DNA of 64,000 bases from Bacteroidota bacterium. Lineage in GTDB: Bacteria; Bacteroidota; Bacteroidia; Flavobacteriales; Flavobacteriaceae. Numbering within the stretch: position 1 is the first letter of the stretch; the number at the start of each line of letters is the position of its first letter. Of the stretch, positions 61,916 through 64,000 are shown piece after piece. The notes below the pieces were generated by a model that saw only the letters and a program-made list of their open reading frames with translations, was not told the origin of the DNA and made no database searches. A program made the translations under genes and the position numbers. Location of the stretch: NCBI GenBank assembly GCA_018829465.1, contig JAHJTN010000006.1, forward strand, positions 62,001 to 126,000, in the 5' to 3' direction.

Positions 61916-64000
61916 TTACCATTCCAACTCTTCTTCCACTTGCTGAATGCTTTCCGGTGTATCGCAATTGATACGAATGGCTTGGTCTTTGGGTTTGATA
62001 AACGCCTCTTGAGAAATGTGAAGTGCTTGATCTGCATAAAGCGATTTCATGTACATGCCCCAGATAGGCAATGCCATAGTGGCGCCTTGCCCATAGGTAA
62101 TGGTAGGAAAGTGAGCCGCACGATCTTCGGCACCCACCCATACACCGGTCACCAAATTTGGAACCATCCCCATAAACCAACCATCGCTTTGGTTTTGTGT
62201 TGTTCCGGTTTTTCCGGCTATCGGATTTTTAAAATCGTAGGGATAACCTGTTACGGCGCGTTTATAATCAATTCGATTGACACCCCAAGTACCGCGAAGG
62301 CGCTGTCCGGATCCGGAAAGTGTAACCCCTTCTAAAAGGCTGACCACCGTAGCAGCAGCGTCTTCGCTCAACACGTCGCGTGTTTCAGGTACAAATTCTT
62401 GCAATATCGTTCCGTATTTGTCCTCTATGCGCGTCACAAATACAGGCTCCACATAAATTCCTTGGTTGGCAAAAGTGCCATAGGCAGCTACCATTTCGTA
62501 AACGCTTAAATCCATCGTTCCCAAAGCTATGGAGGGCACTTCGGGAATATCAGAAGTAACCCCTAGATTGCGCACGAGGTTAATCACCGGTCTGGGGCCG
62601 ATTTTGTCAATCAAACGCGCAGTGACGCTGTTTACAGAATTGGCCAAGGCATTTTTGAGGGTGAGCAATTCGCCTGAGTATTTGCCGTCAGAATTTTTGG
62701 GACACCAGGCTTCTACATTGCCGTATTTTTCTTTTTCAATACAAAACTGTACGTCCGGATAGCTGTCGCAAGGCGACAAGTGGAGTTGATCAATGGCAGC
62801 TGCATACACAAAAGGTTTGAAGGTAGAGCCCACTTGCCTTTTACCCGATCGGACGTGGTCATATTGAAAATGCTTGTAATTGAATCCGCCTACCCAAGCT
62901 TTGATATGGCCGGTTTGTGGTTCCATGGACATGAGCCCGGCCTGCAAAAAATGTTTGTAATACACTATAGAATCTACGGGCTTCATGATGGTGTCTTTCT
63001 CACCTTGCCAGGTAAAAACAGTCATTTCTACAGGCTCGTAGAATGATTTTTTTATCTCGTCTTCAGATTTGCCATTGTTTTTCATGATGCGCCAACGTTC
63101 CGATCGCTTCATGGCTTGTGCTAGGATTCTGTCGCGTTCAGATTTGTCAATATCGCGAAAAGGTGCGGTTTTATTGCCTTCATTTTGTCTAAAAAATTCT
63201 TTTTGTAAGTTCGCCAAATGCGCATTCACAGCGGTTTCTGCATATTGTTGCATCTTAGAATCGACCGTGGTGTATATTTTTAGCCCATCGCTGTATAAGT
63301 TATACTTCGTCTGGCTTCCGTCCGAATTGATTTTCGGATTGTTCTCTATCCAATTCTTCATAAAATCGCGCAGATATTCGCGAAAATAGGTGGCAATCCC
63401 TTCGCTGTGTGTTTCGGGTGTAAAATTGATTTTTAGAGGAAGTTGGGCTATCGAATCTCGTGCTGCTTTGGAAATAAACTCGTAGCGAAACATTTGATTT
63501 ATCACAGTATTTCTGCGATTCAGCACCAGTTCGGGACGTCTTTTCGGATTGTAAAGTGATGAGTTTTTGAACATCCCTACCAGCATGGCAGACTGTTCCA
63601 AGTTGAGCTCTTTGGGTTCTTTGTTGAAGTAAATACGTGCTGCGGAGCGAATCCCGTCAGCATTATATCCAAAGTCATAAATATTAAAATACATGGTGAG
63701 TATTTCTTCTTTGGTGTATTGTTTTTCAAGCCTGATGGCTATAATCCACTCTTTTATTTTTTGTAAGCCGCGCTGCACAATGTTTTGGGAAACGTTATTG
63801 GTAAAAAGCTGCTTGGCAAGTTGTTGTGTAATGGTACTGGCGCCACCTCTGGTGCCTAAAAACATCAGTGCACGGAAAGTGCCACGGGCATCGATACCTG
63901 CATGTTCGTAAAATCGGATATCTTCTGTGGCTATCAAAGCACTGATAAGGTGTGGGGGCAATTCTTCGAAAGGAACGGGCGTACGGTTGTCGTTGAAATA
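61916..64000 (-). CDS. Class A penicillin-binding protein 1A (5' end outside the window)
   Basis: Partial: the frame is open to the window edge (residues YFNDNRTPVPFEE precede the internal TTG at 63961), so at least 694 residues are seen and the N-terminal membrane anchor is missing. Glycosyltransferase GT51 motifs ATEDIRFYEHAGID and GGASTITQQLAKQLF are followed by the transpeptidase with catalytic Ser in GSTFKPFVYA, the SVN motif in LANSVNSVTA and KTGTTQNQSDGWF. Makes and crosslinks peptidoglycan on the periplasmic side. It ends 76 nt downstream of the CoA-transferase A gene start region, same strand. Confidence 0.95.
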   Translation of the reverse strand, partial: YFNDNRTPVPFEELPPHLISALIATEDIRFYEHAGIDARGTFRALMFLGTRGGASTITQQLAKQLFTNNVSQNIVQRGLQKIKEWIIAIRLEKQYTKEEILTMYFNIYDFGYNADGIRSAARIYFNKEPKELNLEQSAMLVGMFKNSSLYNPKRRPELVLNRRNTVINQMFRYEFISKAARDSIAQLPLKINFTPETHSEGIATYFREYLRDFMKNWIENNPKINSDGSQTKYNLYSDGLKIYTTVDSKMQQYAETAVNAHLANLQKEFFRQNEGNKTAPFRDIDKSERDRILAQAMKRSERWRIMKNNGKSEDEIKKSFYEPVEMTVFTWQGEKDTIMKPVDSIVYYKHFLQAGLMSMEPQTGHIKAWVGGFNYKHFQYDHVRSGKRQVGSTFKPFVYAAAIDQLHLSPCDSYPDVQFCIEKEKYGNVEAWCPKNSDGKYSGELLTLKNALANSVNSVTARLIDKIGPRPVINLVRNLGVTSDIPEVPSIALGTMDLSVYEMVAAYGTFANQGIYVEPVFVTRIEDKYGTILQEFVPETRDVLSEDAAATVVSLLEGVTLSGSGQRLRGTWGVNRIDYKRAVTGYPYDFKNPIAGKTGTTQNQSDGWFMGMVPNLVTGVWVGAEDRAAHFPTITYGQGATMALPIWGMYMKSLYADQALHISQEAFIKPKDQAIRINCDTPESIQQVEEELEW

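Overview
This window is chromosomal DNA from a bacterium of the Bacteroidota, most likely class Flavobacteriia. The evidence is two SusC/SusD-type outer-membrane uptake pairs, many copies of the phylum's -7 promoter element TAnnTTTG, few Shine-Dalgarno sites, a UTP-free purine/lipid/tRNA housekeeping set in flavobacterial style (PurF of about 630 residues, acpP-fabF-rnc, radA beside rnc, LpxB with a TTG start) and roughly 40% GC. No rRNA, tRNA, CRISPR array, prophage or complete insertion sequence was seen. The window is mostly ordinary core genome with several accessory islands.

Layout. 1-2.0 kb: an AT-rich patch with an AraC-type regulator and a small membrane protein, bracketed by a degenerate direct repeat. 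2.0-6.4 kb (minus strand): gpsA, a TPR protein and a MacB/FtsX-type permease. 6.5-8.0 kb: a frameshifted yqaE/Pmp3 gene, lipB and, convergent, rnhB. 8.2-17.6 kb: two consecutive SusC-SusD pairs, each closed by a strong terminator. 17.7-25.8 kb: a putative porin, metZ, a C-terminal processing protease, surE, a small membrane protein and lpxB. 26-32.8 kb: a small P-loop protein, an aldo/keto reductase, a hybrid histidine kinase facing an NtrC-type regulator, and an OmpA-like lipoprotein. 33.3-38.7 kb: DUF4301, a NadR-like ribosylnicotinamide kinase and PnuC (nicotinamide riboside salvage), then a GH109-like oxidoreductase/glycosidase with a galactokinase-like kinase. 39-42.9 kb: a YeiH-type exporter, an alpha-carbonic anhydrase lipoprotein and a D-aminoacylase-like amidohydrolase. 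43.1-55.3 kb: metK, rlmN, a polyprenyl synthase, radA, rnc-fabF-acpP, purN-rnhA, a START protein, a PfkB kinase and purF. 55.4-64 kb: polA, a membrane phosphoesterase, a cysteine-less thioredoxin-fold protein, the two subunits of a 3-oxoacid CoA-transferase split by a dead gene, and the 3' part of a class A penicillin-binding protein that runs off the window.

The most interesting non-coding signal is a family of about 54-56 nt hairpin repeats (arms of the GAAACGCCC...GGGCGTTCC type) inside a roughly 90 nt unit. Three units lie in tandem directly before the yeiH start codon, one forms essentially the whole predicted 5' leader of the carbonic anhydrase gene, one is inverted between the porin and metZ, and a fragment abuts the aldo/keto reductase start. 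The arms show compensatory base changes, so the folded form appears to be under selection. They may be REP/MITE-like repeats, leader RNA elements, or repeats co-opted as leaders. Two decayed genes absent from a simple ORF view were also found (yqaE, and a four-helix-bundle 23S-IVP-family gene between the CoA-transferase subunits), together with several promoters placed so close to the ATG that leaderless mRNAs are predicted. I found no convincing new multi-gene system.
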